From the NCBI GenBank assembly GCA_963850525.1, contig CAWKLQ010000004.1:1-64000 (forward strand): a stretch of DNA of 64,000 bases, written 5' to 3'. A program made the position numbers and the translations under genes. The notes beneath the pieces were generated by a model, which saw only the letters and a program-made list of their open reading frames with translations, was not told where the DNA came from and ran no database searches. Source of the stretch: JAEMQF01 sp963850525. GTDB taxonomy: Bacteria; Pseudomonadota; Gammaproteobacteria; Burkholderiales; Burkholderiaceae_C. Below are positions 19,742 to 29,026 of this stretch, one piece after another (position 1 is the first letter of the stretch; every line of letters starts with the position of its first letter).

Positions 19742-20497
19742 ATGCTCTCGCAGAATTTCGAATCGACGCTCCCCTTCGCTGAGGTGCTGCGGGCTCGCGC
19801 GCTGAGCCACGCGCAAGACGGCAGTGCGCCGGAGAACGATTTTCGCGACACCGATACCGACCCGTCGACGCTGAGCCCCTCGCTGCGCGCCGATCTGAGC
19901 CGGTTTGAAGACGCGGAAAACGGCGCAGACCTGCTCGGGGTGCTCGCCGCGTGTCTGCGCCACGGCAAGCGCGTGACGATTCACCTGCAATGCGGCCGCC
20001 ACGCCTTGCCGCTCAGCGTCTTCCCGCAAGAGCAGATGATTCACTGTTCGATGAGCATGGTGGAGCTGGTGGCCAAGCACATCGCCGACTTGCGCGTGCT
20101 GCACGTGGAAGGGGCGTGGATTGCACCTCCCGAAGCCGCCGAATTGCGGCACGCGGGGAAAAACCCCTTGCTGCATTCGCTGCCGCCGTTTTCCTGGGAA
20201 CTCGCGATGCGCGGGCCGCGCCGCGAGTTGTTGCCCGAGATCGGCGGCGCGGCGGCGTATCGCATCGCCCCGGGCACCGACCTGGCCCGCCTGCCGGTGC
20301 GCGGCCCGCTGCTCGCCAGCCTGACGCGGCTGCGCCATCAGGCGGTTAACTTGCGTGAACTCTCCGAATGGCCGGGCCTGGACAGCGGGCGCGCGAAGCG
20401 CGTGCTCAATGCGCTGTACCTTCAGGCCGGGTTGATCGTGAGCCGGGCTCACCCGGAGGCGAACAGCGACAGCTGGTTCGGCGCGCTCGGTCGCTGA
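19742..20497 (+). CDS. Hypothetical protein
   Basis: 251 residues with no motif that I recognise. The N-terminal 60 residues are acidic and probably flexible. Residues about 65-120 hold alternating strands and helices (GKRVTIHLQCGRHALPLSVFP, HCSMSMVELVAKHIADLRVL). The C-terminal 70 residues look helical (SLTRLRHQAVNLRELSEWPG, AKRVLNALYLQAGLIVSR), reminiscent of a small winged-helix segment. There is no signal peptide or membrane helix, so it is probably cytoplasmic. It starts 43 bases after the MocR gene and could be co-transcribed. Coding is supported by length and a codon pattern like its neighbours. Confidence 0.7.
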   Translation: MLSQNFESTLPFAEVLRARALSHAQDGSAPENDFRDTDTDPSTLSPSLRADLSRFEDAENGADLLGVLAACLRHGKRVTIHLQCGRHALPLSVFPQEQMIHCSMSMVELVAKHIADLRVLHVEGAWIAPPEAAELRHAGKNPLLHSLPPFSWELAMRGPRRELLPEIGGAAAYRIAPGTDLARLPVRGPLLASLTRLRHQAVNLRELSEWPGLDSGRAKRVLNALYLQAGLIVSRAHPEANSDSWFGALGR

Positions 20498-20558
20498 GGC
20501 CTGAACGCACCGTCCTGCCCGGGCTGACGAGCCCAAAGCGCGGCGCGCGCCGTGCCGA

Positions 20559-22490
20559 TCAGCTGCGCTGATCAAGCAGCTCCCAGCGCTCCAGCGCCAG
20601 GGTCAACTCGGTCTCGATCTGCGCGTAGCGCGACTGCGCGGCGATGGCCCGATCGGCGTCGCTGCGGTAGATGTCCGGATCGGCGAGCAGCTTGCCCAAG
20701 TCCCTTTGTTCGCCCTCCAGGCGCTCGATGCGCAGCGGCAGCTCGTCGAGTTCGCGCTGCTCCTTGAAGCTGAGTTTGCGCGGTTTGGTCGCCAGCGTAT
20801 TGCCTGGTCCCGCCGCCGCGCGACTCACGGCCGGCGCACTCGCTTGAGTCTTTGCCGCGCGGGCTTCGCTGTCCCGCAGCGCCATGCCCCGCGCTCGCTG
20901 CTGCTCCCAGTCGCGGTAGCCGCCTTCGTACTCGCGCCACAGCCCCGGCGCCTCGTCCCCCGCCCAGGCGATCGTGCTCGTGACGACGTTGTCGAGAAAG
21001 CGCCGATCGTGGCTCACCAGAAACACGGTGCCGGCGTAGGTTTGCAGCAGCTCTTCGAGCAGCTCCAGCGTGTCGATGTCCAGATCGTTGGTCGGCTCGT
21101 CGAGCACGAGCACGTTGGCGGGCAGCGCGAACAGCCGCGCCAGCAGCACGCGGTTGCGCTCGCCGCCGCTCAGCGTGCGCACCGGCGAGTTCGCGCGTTC
21201 CGGCGAGAACAGGAAGTCGCTCAGGTAACTCATGACGTGACGCCGCCCACCGTTGATGTCGACCCACTCGCTGCCTGGGCTGATGGTGTCGGCCAAGGTG
21301 GAGTTCAGGTCGAGCCGGCTGCGCAGCTGGTCGAAATACGCGACTTCGAGGCGCGTGCCCAGGCGCACCTTGCCCGACTTGGGCTGCAACTCGCCGAGAA
21401 TCATTTTGAGCAGCGTCGTCTTGCCGCAGCCGTTGGGGCCAATCAGGCCGACTTTGTCGCCGCGCAGAATCGTTGCGCTGAACCCACTGACGAGCAGCTT
21501 CGCGTCGAAGCCCATGCTCACGTCGCGCAGCTCGGCGACGATTTTCCCGCTCGGCACGCCTGAATCGACTTCGAGCCGCACCTGCCCCAGCGACTCGCGC
21601 CGCGCGATGCGCTGCGCGCGCAGCGCCTGCAAGCGCTGCACCCGGCCGACGCTGCGGGTGCGCCGCGCCTCGACGCCCTTGCGCACCCAGACCTCTTCCT
21701 GAGCGAGCAATTTGTCGGCGCGCGCGCTCGCCAGCAGCTCCGAGGCGAGTTGCTCTTCCTTGACGCGCTCGTAGGTGCTGAAGTTGCCGGGGTAACTGCG
21801 CAATGTGCCGCGGTCGAGTTCGACGATGCGCGTCACGACGTTGTCCAGAAAGTCGCGGTCGTGGGTGACGAGCATCACGGCGCCGCGGAAATCGCGCAGG
21901 AGACTTTCGAGCCAGGCGATCGAATCCAGGTCCAGGTGATTTGTCGGCTCGTCGAGCAGCAAAACGTCGGGAACCGCGACGAGCGCCTGCGCCAGCGCGA
22001 CGCGCTTTTTCATGCCGCCACTGAGTTCGTCCACGGGGCGGCTGCCGTCGAGTTGCAAATGCGTCAGCGTCGTGTCGACGCGCTGCTCCCAGTTCCACGC
22101 GTCCAGCGCTTCGATGCGCGTGTGCAAGGCATCGAACGTGGCGTCGTGCGAAGCTGCGTGCACGGCCTCCAGCGCCGCGTGCGATTCATACGCGGCGCGC
22201 ACCGAGCGCGCCTCGGCAACGCCTTCGCTGACAGCGTCAAAAACACTGGCATGCGTATCGAACGTCGGTTCCTGGGCGACATAACGAATCCGCAGGCCTT
22301 GCGTCAGCTGCAGCAACCCGTCGTCGAGCTTTTCCAGCCCTGCGACGATTTTCAGGAGCGACGACTTGCCTGCGCCGTTGCGGCCGATCAGGCCGAGCCG
22401 CTCGCCAGTCTCGAGCGAAAAGGCGGCGTTGTCGAGCAGCGCGACGTGCCCGAAGGCGAGGCGCGCGTTGGAAAGAGAAAGAATGGCCAT
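20559..22490 (-). CDS. uup: ABC-F ATPase, Uup type
   Basis: A 643-residue cytoplasmic ABC-F protein with two nucleotide-binding domains and no membrane part. Domain 1 has Walker A GRNGAGKSSL and signature LSGGMKKRVALAQAL, and domain 2 has GPNGCGKTTL and LSGGERNRVLLARLF. Both Walker B segments are followed by DEPTNHLD or DEPTNDLD. A charged coiled-coil tail (about residues 575-643) marks the Uup branch, which acts on DNA structure and ribosomes and affects precise transposon excision in E. coli. It is transcribed leftward and converges with the hypothetical gene. Confidence 0.94.
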   Translation of the reverse strand: MAILSLSNARLAFGHVALLDNAAFSLETGERLGLIGRNGAGKSSLLKIVAGLEKLDDGLLQLTQGLRIRYVAQEPTFDTHASVFDAVSEGVAEARSVRAAYESHAALEAVHAASHDATFDALHTRIEALDAWNWEQRVDTTLTHLQLDGSRPVDELSGGMKKRVALAQALVAVPDVLLLDEPTNHLDLDSIAWLESLLRDFRGAVMLVTHDRDFLDNVVTRIVELDRGTLRSYPGNFSTYERVKEEQLASELLASARADKLLAQEEVWVRKGVEARRTRSVGRVQRLQALRAQRIARRESLGQVRLEVDSGVPSGKIVAELRDVSMGFDAKLLVSGFSATILRGDKVGLIGPNGCGKTTLLKMILGELQPKSGKVRLGTRLEVAYFDQLRSRLDLNSTLADTISPGSEWVDINGGRRHVMSYLSDFLFSPERANSPVRTLSGGERNRVLLARLFALPANVLVLDEPTNDLDIDTLELLEELLQTYAGTVFLVSHDRRFLDNVVTSTIAWAGDEAPGLWREYEGGYRDWEQQRARGMALRDSEARAAKTQASAPAVSRAAAGPGNTLATKPRKLSFKEQRELDELPLRIERLEGEQRDLGKLLADPDIYRSDADRAIAAQSRYAQIETELTLALERWELLDQRS

Positions 22491-22559
22491 GCGCCGATTG
22501 TCTCGCGCGGCTCGCGCGACCCGGCGATGCAGGGCTTCTCGGCGACCGCCTGAGTGGAA

Positions 22560-23516
22560 TCAGGCGGGACGTGTGGCGACGGCGCGCTCCAGCGCTTCGA
22601 CGAACATCGTCGCGACGTCGAACCCCGATTGCTGTGCGATCTCCTGAAAACCCGTCGGACTCGTGACGTTGATTTCGGTGACGCACTCGCCGATCACGTC
22701 CAATCCAACGAGCAGCAAGCCGCGCGCGGCAAGCACCGGGCCGAGCTGCTCGGCAATCTCGCGGTCGCGCGCCGCCAGCGGCTGCGCCACGCCCTTGCCG
22801 CCCACCGCGAGGTTGCCGCGAATTTCGCTGCCCTGCGGAATTCGCGCGAGCGCAAACGGCACCGGCACGCCGCCGATCAGCAGCACGCGCTTGTCGCCCT
22901 TCACGATGTCGGTGAGGTAGCGCTGCACCATCACGGTCTGCGCGCCGCTGCGGTTCAGCGTCTCGATGATGCTGCCCAGGTTCAGCCCGTCAGGGCCGAC
23001 GCGAAAGATTCCCATGCCGCCCATGCCGTCGAGCGGCTTCAAGATGATGTCGCGGTGTTCGGCGTGAAAACGCTTGATTCTCTCTTCGCTGCGCGTCACG
23101 AGTGTGGGCGCGATGACGTCCGGAAACTCCAGAATCGCGAGTTTTTCCGGGTGGTCGCGCAGCGCTTGCGGCTTGTTGAAAACCCGTGCACCCTCGCGTT
23201 CGGACTGCTGCAACAGGTGCGTCGCGTAGAAGTATTCGCTGTCAAACGGCGGGTCTTTGCGCATCACGACCGCGCCCATTTCGGCGAGCGCGTGCGAGGC
23301 GTGACTGCGCTGCACGAACCACGGCGCCGCATCGCCCGTCAGCGAAATCTCGCGCAAAGGCGCGCTGACCAAAGCGCCGCGTTGCCACGCCAGATCGCAC
23401 GGCTCGCAGGCGAACAGGTCGTGGCCGCGCGCAGTGGCCGCGCGCATCATCGCGAAGGTCGAGTCCTTGGTGGTCTTGAATCCCTCCAGCGGGTCGGCGA
23501 CGAACAGCAGTTTCAT
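22560..23516 (-). CDS. gshB: Glutathione synthetase
   Basis: This ATP-grasp enzyme joins gamma-glutamylcysteine and glycine, the second step of glutathione synthesis. Of 318 residues, the N-domain starts MKLLFVADPLEGFKTTKDST, the region MRKDPPFDSEYFYATHLL binds substrate, and the ATP-grasp part shows IILKPLDGMGGMGIFR, MVQRYL and GLDVIGECVTEINVTSPTG. Length is normal. gshA lies about 4 kb upstream on the same strand, separated by a transporter, an amidotransferase and kup, so the two steps are not directly co-transcribed. Confidence 0.97.
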   Translation of the reverse strand: MKLLFVADPLEGFKTTKDSTFAMMRAATARGHDLFACEPCDLAWQRGALVSAPLREISLTGDAAPWFVQRSHASHALAEMGAVVMRKDPPFDSEYFYATHLLQQSEREGARVFNKPQALRDHPEKLAILEFPDVIAPTLVTRSEERIKRFHAEHRDIILKPLDGMGGMGIFRVGPDGLNLGSIIETLNRSGAQTVMVQRYLTDIVKGDKRVLLIGGVPVPFALARIPQGSEIRGNLAVGGKGVAQPLAARDREIAEQLGPVLAARGLLLVGLDVIGECVTEINVTSPTGFQEIAQQSGFDVATMFVEALERAVATRPA

Positions 23517-23522
23517 TGAATT

Positions 23523-24710
23523 TCACACGGGCGATGAGCGGAGCCGCCACTGTTGCACAAAAAGCGCGAGGGCGCCGGCGGCGACACCCCAGAACGCCGA
23601 GCCTATGCCCAGCAGCTGCAAGCCACTGAGTGTGACGAGAAAGGTGATCAGTGCAGCCTCGCGGTGGACCTCGTCTTTCACCGCCACGGCCAAGCCACCG
23701 CCGATGCTGCCGAGCAAGGCCAGCCCGGCCACCGCAAGCACGAGTTCGCGCGGGAACGCCGTCAGCACACCGGCCACCGCCGCACCGAACAGCGCGATCA
23801 CGCAATAGATCGCGCCACACACCGCCGCAGCGACATAGCGGCGCTGCGGGTCCGGGTGCGCCTCGCGCCCCATGCAGATCGCCGCTGTGATCGCGGCCAG
23901 ATTCAGCGCAAACGCGCCGAACGGCGCGAGAACCAGCGTCGCCAGACCGGTCAGAGTGATCAACTTCGAGATCGGCATCGAATAGCCCGCGGCACGAATC
24001 GCCGCAACCCCGGGCAGGTTTTGCGACGCCATCGTCACGACAAACAGCGGCAGCGCCAGATTCAGCGTCGCGCGCCACGTGAATTCCGGCGCGGTGAACA
24101 CCGGCACGGTCAGTTCCCATGGCACCGCATGGGCCTGCAGGCGGCCCTCGAACATCGCGACCACCACGCCGGCCAGCAGCACCACCGGAATTGCAAAGCG
24201 GGGCCAGCAGCGGCGGCCGACGAGGTAAGCCGCGAGCATTCCGAGCACCAGCGTCAGCGCCGACTGCGCCGCGAGAAACGCGTCCATGCCGAAGCGCGCC
24301 AGGACGCCTGCGAGCAAGGCGCTCGCCAAGGGCAGCGGAATGCGGTCCATCACCGCTTCGAACCAGCCGGTGACGCCGCAAAGCGTGATGAGCGCGGCGC
24401 AGACCATGAACGCGCCCACCGCCTCCGCCATGCCGAATCCGCCGCCCGCACCGGCGGTGGCGAGCACCGCGGCGCCGGGCGTGCTCCAGGCGACCATCAC
24501 CGGTTGGCGCAACCACAGCGATGGCAGCAGCGAACCGAGGCCCATGCCCAGGCCGAGCGCCCACATCCAAGAGCCGACCTGCGCCGGCGTGGCCCCGAGC
24601 ACGCTCGCGGCCTGGAACACGATGGCCACCGAACTCGTGAAGCCCACCAGCACGGCGACGCCGCCGGCACTCGCCGCCGCGAGAGAAAAGTCACGCGCCA
24701 AGGATTTCAT
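23523..24710 (-). CDS. BenE-family benzoate/H+ symporter-like transporter
   Basis: A 395-residue inner-membrane protein with about 11-12 hydrophobic segments. The start MKSLARDFSLAAASAGGVAVLVGFTSSVAIVFQAA and the later VVTMASQNLPGVAAIRAAGY match the BenE family. The ATG at 24708-24710 is preferred; the frame is open 21 codons further up. BenE of Acinetobacter is linked to benzoate uptake, but many homologues sit, as here, without aromatic catabolic genes, so the substrate is open. It is 6 bases from gshB, suggesting co-transcription. Confidence 0.88.
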   Translation of the reverse strand: MKSLARDFSLAAASAGGVAVLVGFTSSVAIVFQAASVLGATPAQVGSWMWALGLGMGLGSLLPSLWLRQPVMVAWSTPGAAVLATAGAGGGFGMAEAVGAFMVCAALITLCGVTGWFEAVMDRIPLPLASALLAGVLARFGMDAFLAAQSALTLVLGMLAAYLVGRRCWPRFAIPVVLLAGVVVAMFEGRLQAHAVPWELTVPVFTAPEFTWRATLNLALPLFVVTMASQNLPGVAAIRAAGYSMPISKLITLTGLATLVLAPFGAFALNLAAITAAICMGREAHPDPQRRYVAAAVCGAIYCVIALFGAAVAGVLTAFPRELVLAVAGLALLGSIGGGLAVAVKDEVHREAALITFLVTLSGLQLLGIGSAFWGVAAGALALFVQQWRLRSSPV

Positions 24711-24817
24711 GAAGCGAGCATAGCGGGCACTTCGGGCTCGGGTGGGGCCCGCACCGAGCTTCAGTTTGTGCAAGCGGCGCCGATAACGCCAACAACCCCG
24801 ACTCTGCGCCTGCCTGG

Positions 24818-25615
24818 ATGTGCCGCTTCATCGCTTACCTCGGAACGCCGATCTTTCTCGAAGAGCTGGTGTGCCGGCCGCGCCACTCGCTGCTGCACCA
24901 GTCGCTGCGCGCCGAGGAGTCGAAAACCGCGACGCAGGGCGACGGTTTCGGCATCGGCTGGTACGGTGAGCGCGCCGAGCCCGCGGTCTACCGCGAAATC
25001 ATGCCGGCCTGGTCGGATGAAAACCTGCTCACCTTGTGCACGAGCATTCGCTCGGGCAACTTCTTCGCGCATGTGCGTGCCGCCACGGGCACAGCGATCG
25101 CGCGGCAGAACTGCCACCCGTTTCGCCATGGCCGTTTTCTTTTCATGCACAACGGCCAGATCGGCGGCTACCCCATGGTGCGGCGCGCGCTGGAGGGCCA
25201 ATTGCCCGACGCGCTCTACGCGGCGCGGCGCGGCGCCACCGACTCCGAACTGATTTTTCTGTTGGCGCTGGCGCGCATTCAGCAGGGCGAGGAGCCCGGC
25301 GTCGCCGTGGTTCGCGTCTTCAACGACACGGCATCGCGCATGCAGCGCGCCGGGATTCGCGAACCCTTGCGCTTCAGCGCTGCGCTGTCCGATGGGCATA
25401 GCCTGATCGCGTTCCGCCTCGCCAGCGACGCCCAGCCCCCGACGCTGTACTTGCGCCGCAATGCGACCGGCAGCGTCATCGCCTCAGAACCCCTGGACGA
25501 TGGCGATGTCGGATGGGAGGCCTTGCCCAGCGGCGCGCTGGTTCGCATCGGCCCCTCGGGTTACCGGGTCGAGTATGTCGCTCCGGCGCTCGGCCAAGCC
25601 GTCGAAACAGTTTAG
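24818..25615 (+). CDS. Class II glutamine amidotransferase (YafJ-like)
   Basis: 265 residues. Cys2 would be the N-terminal nucleophile after Met removal (MCRFIAYLG), as in Ntn hydrolases. Supporting motifs are QGDGFGIGWYG, FFAHVRAATGTAIARQNCHPF, FMHNGQIGGY and GATDSELIFLL. Family members release ammonia from glutamine or hydrolyse gamma-glutamyl compounds; the partner is unknown. It is surrounded by glutathione genes, so a role in gamma-glutamyl turnover is conceivable but speculative. Its stop overlaps the kup stop on the other strand by 3 bases. Confidence 0.9.
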   Translation: MCRFIAYLGTPIFLEELVCRPRHSLLHQSLRAEESKTATQGDGFGIGWYGERAEPAVYREIMPAWSDENLLTLCTSIRSGNFFAHVRAATGTAIARQNCHPFRHGRFLFMHNGQIGGYPMVRRALEGQLPDALYAARRGATDSELIFLLALARIQQGEEPGVAVVRVFNDTASRMQRAGIREPLRFSAALSDGHSLIAFRLASDAQPPTLYLRRNATGSVIASEPLDDGDVGWEALPSGALVRIGPSGYRVEYVAPALGQAVETV

Positions 25616-27552
25616 ATCTCGACTTTCGAACCCAACTCGACGACCCGATTCGTCGGCAAGTTCAGGAAGTCGGCTGCGGCCGCGGCGTTGCGGTGCATGC
25701 TCGCGAACAGTTTTTCGCGCCACACCGCCATTCCCGCGCCGAAAGTCGGGATCACGATGTCGCGCGACAGGAAGTACGACGTGTCCATGTCTTCGATGAC
25801 ACAGCCGCGCTCGCGCAGCATCGACAGCGCCTCGGGCACGTCGGGTTCGTTCTTGAAGCCGAAGTTCAGTGTGACCTGCCAGCAGTTGTGGCCCAGGGCT
25901 TCGATCTGGCTGCGTTTGTCAAAGCCGATCCACGGCAACTCGTGATGCACCACGGTAACGAACAAGTTGGTTTCGTGCAGCACCTTGTTGTGCTTGAGGT
26001 TGTGCAGCAAAGCGTTGGGCGTCAGGCCCTGTTCACTGACCAAGAACACCGCCGTGCCGGGAACACGCAACGGCGGATTCGTGAACACCGATTCGAGGAA
26101 CGACGGCAGGTCGATGGCCTCGTCGCGCATCCGGTTCGCGACCAGGTTGCGCCCCTGCTTCCAGGTCATCATCAGCATGAACATGACCGCGCCGATGACC
26201 AGCGGGAACCAGCCGCCGTCGAGGACCTTCACGATGTTCGCGCTGAAATAGACGACGTCGACGACGAAGAAAAACCCCGTCGCCGCGAAGCACAGCGCCC
26301 AGGGGTATTTCCAGCCGTAGCGGATCACGAAAAACGTCATGATCGTCGTGATCAGCATGTCGATCGTGACGGTGATGCCGTAAGCCGCGGCAAGCCGCCC
26401 ACTCGACCCGAAGGTGACCACCGCCAGGACGATGCAGACGTACAGGCTCCAATTGACGAAGGGGATGTAGATCTGCCCGGTTTCCCTGACGGAGGTGTGC
26501 AGGATTCGCAGGCGCGGCAGGTAGCCGAGCTGGATCGCCTGTTTGGTCACCGAGAAGGCCGCCGAAATCAGCGCTTGTGATGCGATCACGGCAGCGCACG
26601 TGGCCAAGCCAATCAGCGGGTAGAGCGCCCAGTCGGGCACCATCTTGTAGAAGGGGTTGATGGCGTTCTCGGGGTGCGCCAGCAGCATCGCCCCTTGGCC
26701 AAAATAGTTGAGCAGCAGCGACGGCATGACGAGCGCAAACCACGCGGTGCGAATCGGCTTCTTGCCGAAATGCCCCATGTCGGCGTACAGCGCTTCGGCG
26801 CCGGTGACGCACAACACGACGAAGCCCAGTGCGACGAATGCCACGCCGGGATGGTGGGCCATGAACAGCAGCGCGTGGTGCGGGCTGACCGCCCACATCA
26901 CACTTGGGTTGCGGGCGATGTGCACGACACCCATGACGGCGATGACGATGAACCACAGCACCGTGATGGGACCGAAGAACCGGCCGATGCCGCCCGTGCC
27001 ATGGCGCTGCACGACGAACAGGAGCGTCAGCACCACCAGCGAGACTGGCACGACATAAGCGTGCAACCCCGGCGCAGCGACTTCCAACCCTTCGATTGCG
27101 CCGAGCACCGACACCGCGGGGGTGATGACGCCGTCGCCGAAGAAAATCGCGGTACCGAAAATGCCCAGCGTCAGCAGCACACGGCGCAACCTGGGCCGCT
27201 CCTTCACCGCCTGCGAGGCCAGCGCGAGCATGGCAATCAGGCCGCCTTCGCCATGATTGTCGGCACGCAGGATGAGCGCAACGTACTTGACCGAGACGAT
27301 CACGGTCAGCGTCCAGAACAGCAGCGACAGCACGCCGAAGATGTTGTCCGCCGTCAGCTGCACATGATTCGGCCCGAAGACTTCCTTCAGCGCGTAGAGC
27401 GGGCTGGTGCCGATGTCGCCGTAGACGACGCCGATGGCACCGAGGGTCAATACCGCGAGATTGGACGAAGGGGCTTGGGGCTTCACAGGCGATCCGGCAT
27501 GGCGTTCAGGCCGGGTGGGTGTGGCCAAAGCGCGCCATTGTGCGTCAAGCAC
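25612..27552 (-). CDS. kup: Low-affinity potassium uptake protein Kup
   Basis: An inner-membrane K+/H+ symporter with about 12 helices (residues 30-480) and a cytosolic C-terminal domain. Signatures are LGAIGVVYGDIGTSPLYALKEVFG, FFGDGVITPAVSVLGAIEGL and FGQGAMLLAHPENAINPFYK-type text. The start codon is GTG; the chosen one gives 646 residues, but another GTG at 27486 would give a start closer to many relatives (KPQAPSSNLAVLTLG). It follows gshA by 22 bases on the same strand. K+ channel gating by glutathione is known in other bacteria, but no link is visible here. Confidence 0.95.
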   Translation of the reverse strand: MLDAQWRALATPTRPERHAGSPVKPQAPSSNLAVLTLGAIGVVYGDIGTSPLYALKEVFGPNHVQLTADNIFGVLSLLFWTLTVIVSVKYVALILRADNHGEGGLIAMLALASQAVKERPRLRRVLLTLGIFGTAIFFGDGVITPAVSVLGAIEGLEVAAPGLHAYVVPVSLVVLTLLFVVQRHGTGGIGRFFGPITVLWFIVIAVMGVVHIARNPSVMWAVSPHHALLFMAHHPGVAFVALGFVVLCVTGAEALYADMGHFGKKPIRTAWFALVMPSLLLNYFGQGAMLLAHPENAINPFYKMVPDWALYPLIGLATCAAVIASQALISAAFSVTKQAIQLGYLPRLRILHTSVRETGQIYIPFVNWSLYVCIVLAVVTFGSSGRLAAAYGITVTIDMLITTIMTFFVIRYGWKYPWALCFAATGFFFVVDVVYFSANIVKVLDGGWFPLVIGAVMFMLMMTWKQGRNLVANRMRDEAIDLPSFLESVFTNPPLRVPGTAVFLVSEQGLTPNALLHNLKHNKVLHETNLFVTVVHHELPWIGFDKRSQIEALGHNCWQVTLNFGFKNEPDVPEALSMLRERGCVIEDMDTSYFLSRDIVIPTFGAGMAVWREKLFASMHRNAAAAADFLNLPTNRVVELGSKVEI

Positions 27553-27574
27553 GGCGCCGCTGTGCCGGTGCGTC

Positions 27575-28870
27575 TTATTCGTAGACCTCGGCGTTCGGGT
27601 CGGTGGCTTCGAGTTCGTAGCTTGCCGCGACCATCGCCAGGCGGGCGATCACGCCGTACATGTAGAAGCGGTTGGGCGCGCTGACGCCGGGTTTGACGCC
27701 CGGTTTGGGCATCTGGTTCGACTCGGCAAAGGCGAGCGGCACGAAGCTCGCGCCCGGCGCGTTCAGGTTTTCGTCGATGCCACGGCCCGCGTTGACCCGG
27801 TAGAAGCCGCCGACCACGTAGCGATCGATCATGTAGACGACGGGCTCGGCAACGGCGTCGTTGACACGCTCAAAGGTCGGCACGCCTTCTTGCAGGATGA
27901 CTTCGCTTAACCGCTGCCCGTCCTTGATGACGCTCATCTTGTTGCGCGCGCGGCTGTTCAGGTTCTCCAGCTCGCGCGCATCGTGCACCGTCATGACGCC
28001 CATGCCGTAGGTGCCGGCGTCGGCCTTGACGACGACGAAAGGCTTCTCCTGGATCCCGTACTCCTTGTACTTGCGGCGGATCTTCGTCAGCAGCGCGTCG
28101 GCGTTCGTCGTCAGGCACTGCGCGCCGCTGCCATCGCTGAAATTGACTTCGCCGCAGCGCGCGAACAAGGGGTTGATGAGCCACGGGTCCATGCCGAGCA
28201 GCTTCGCAAACTTCTTTGCGATCTCTTCGTACGCGGCAAAGTGCTTCGTCTTGCGCCGCACCGCCCAGCCGGCGTGCAGCGGTGGCAGCAGGTACTGCTC
28301 GTGCAAGTTGCTCAGCACACGCGGCAGGCCCGCCGACAAGTCGTTGTTCAGCAAAATCGTGCAGGGGTCGAAGCCCTTGAGCCCGAGACGCCCGCGCGAT
28401 CGAACCAGCGGCTCCAGCGTCAGCGACGTCCCGTCGGGCAGCGACACCTCGGTCGGCTGGGTGATCGCATCATCGAGCGTGCCCAAGCGCACGTTCAGCC
28501 CGGCCTGATGAAAAATCTGCATCAGCCGCGCGACGTTGGCCAGGTAGAAGGTGTTGCGCGAGTGCTTCTCCGGAATCAACAGCAGGTTCTTCGCTTCCGG
28601 GCAAATTTTTTCGATTGCCGCCATCGCCGCCTGAACCGCCAGCGGCAGCATTTCGGGAGTCAGATTGTTGAACCCGCCGGGAAACAGGTTCGTGTCCACC
28701 GGCGCGAGCTTGAAACCGGCGTTGCGCACGTCCACCGATGTGTAGAACGGCGGTGTGTGCTCCATCCACTCGAGGCGAAACCAGCGCTCGATGGCCGGCA
28801 GCGATTCGAGAATGCGCTGCTCGAGCTCGTTGATCGGGCCGGTGAGCGCGGTGATGAGGTGCGGAACCAT
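27575..28870 (-). CDS. gshA: Glutamate-cysteine ligase, Acidithiobacillus/betaproteobacterial type
   Basis: This enzyme catalyses ATP-dependent joining of glutamate and cysteine, the first step of glutathione synthesis. The 431-residue sequence belongs to the gshA type first recognised in Acidithiobacillus ferrooxidans, unrelated in sequence to E. coli GshA. Characteristic stretches are APVDTNLFPGGFNNL, LLIPEKHSRNTFYLANVARL, FVVVKADAGTYGMGVMTV and MIDRYVVGGFYRVNAGRG. The ATG at 28868-28870 is used; the frame runs 40 codons further up without similarity. It lies between amtB and kup, a common setting in betaproteobacteria. Confidence 0.95.
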   Translation of the reverse strand: MVPHLITALTGPINELEQRILESLPAIERWFRLEWMEHTPPFYTSVDVRNAGFKLAPVDTNLFPGGFNNLTPEMLPLAVQAAMAAIEKICPEAKNLLLIPEKHSRNTFYLANVARLMQIFHQAGLNVRLGTLDDAITQPTEVSLPDGTSLTLEPLVRSRGRLGLKGFDPCTILLNNDLSAGLPRVLSNLHEQYLLPPLHAGWAVRRKTKHFAAYEEIAKKFAKLLGMDPWLINPLFARCGEVNFSDGSGAQCLTTNADALLTKIRRKYKEYGIQEKPFVVVKADAGTYGMGVMTVHDARELENLNSRARNKMSVIKDGQRLSEVILQEGVPTFERVNDAVAEPVVYMIDRYVVGGFYRVNAGRGIDENLNAPGASFVPLAFAESNQMPKPGVKPGVSAPNRFYMYGVIARLAMVAASYELEATDPNAEVYE

Positions 28871-28981
28871 GGCGGCTGGCCCGGGGTGCGGGGAAGGCGC
28901 AGATTGTAGGGATCTGGGGTCGATCGCCGCCCCCACAAGGGGTTGGAGGCCGCACCCCCTCGCGCCGAAGCGACCAAGAAG

Positions 28982-29004
28982 AAGGGCCACGAAACGTGGC
29001 CCTT
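28982..29004 (-). terminator. Terminator after amtB
   Basis: AAGGGCCACG (28982-28991), AAA, CGTGGCCCTT (28995-29004) is a perfect 10-bp stem, 22 bases after the amtB stop. On the minus strand it is followed by CTTCTTGG, a weak T tract. Its place between amtB and gshA suggests that it ends the porin-glnK-amtB transcript. Confidence 0.65.
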
Positions 29005-29026
29005 GCGGCGTTCGATTCGAGACGGG

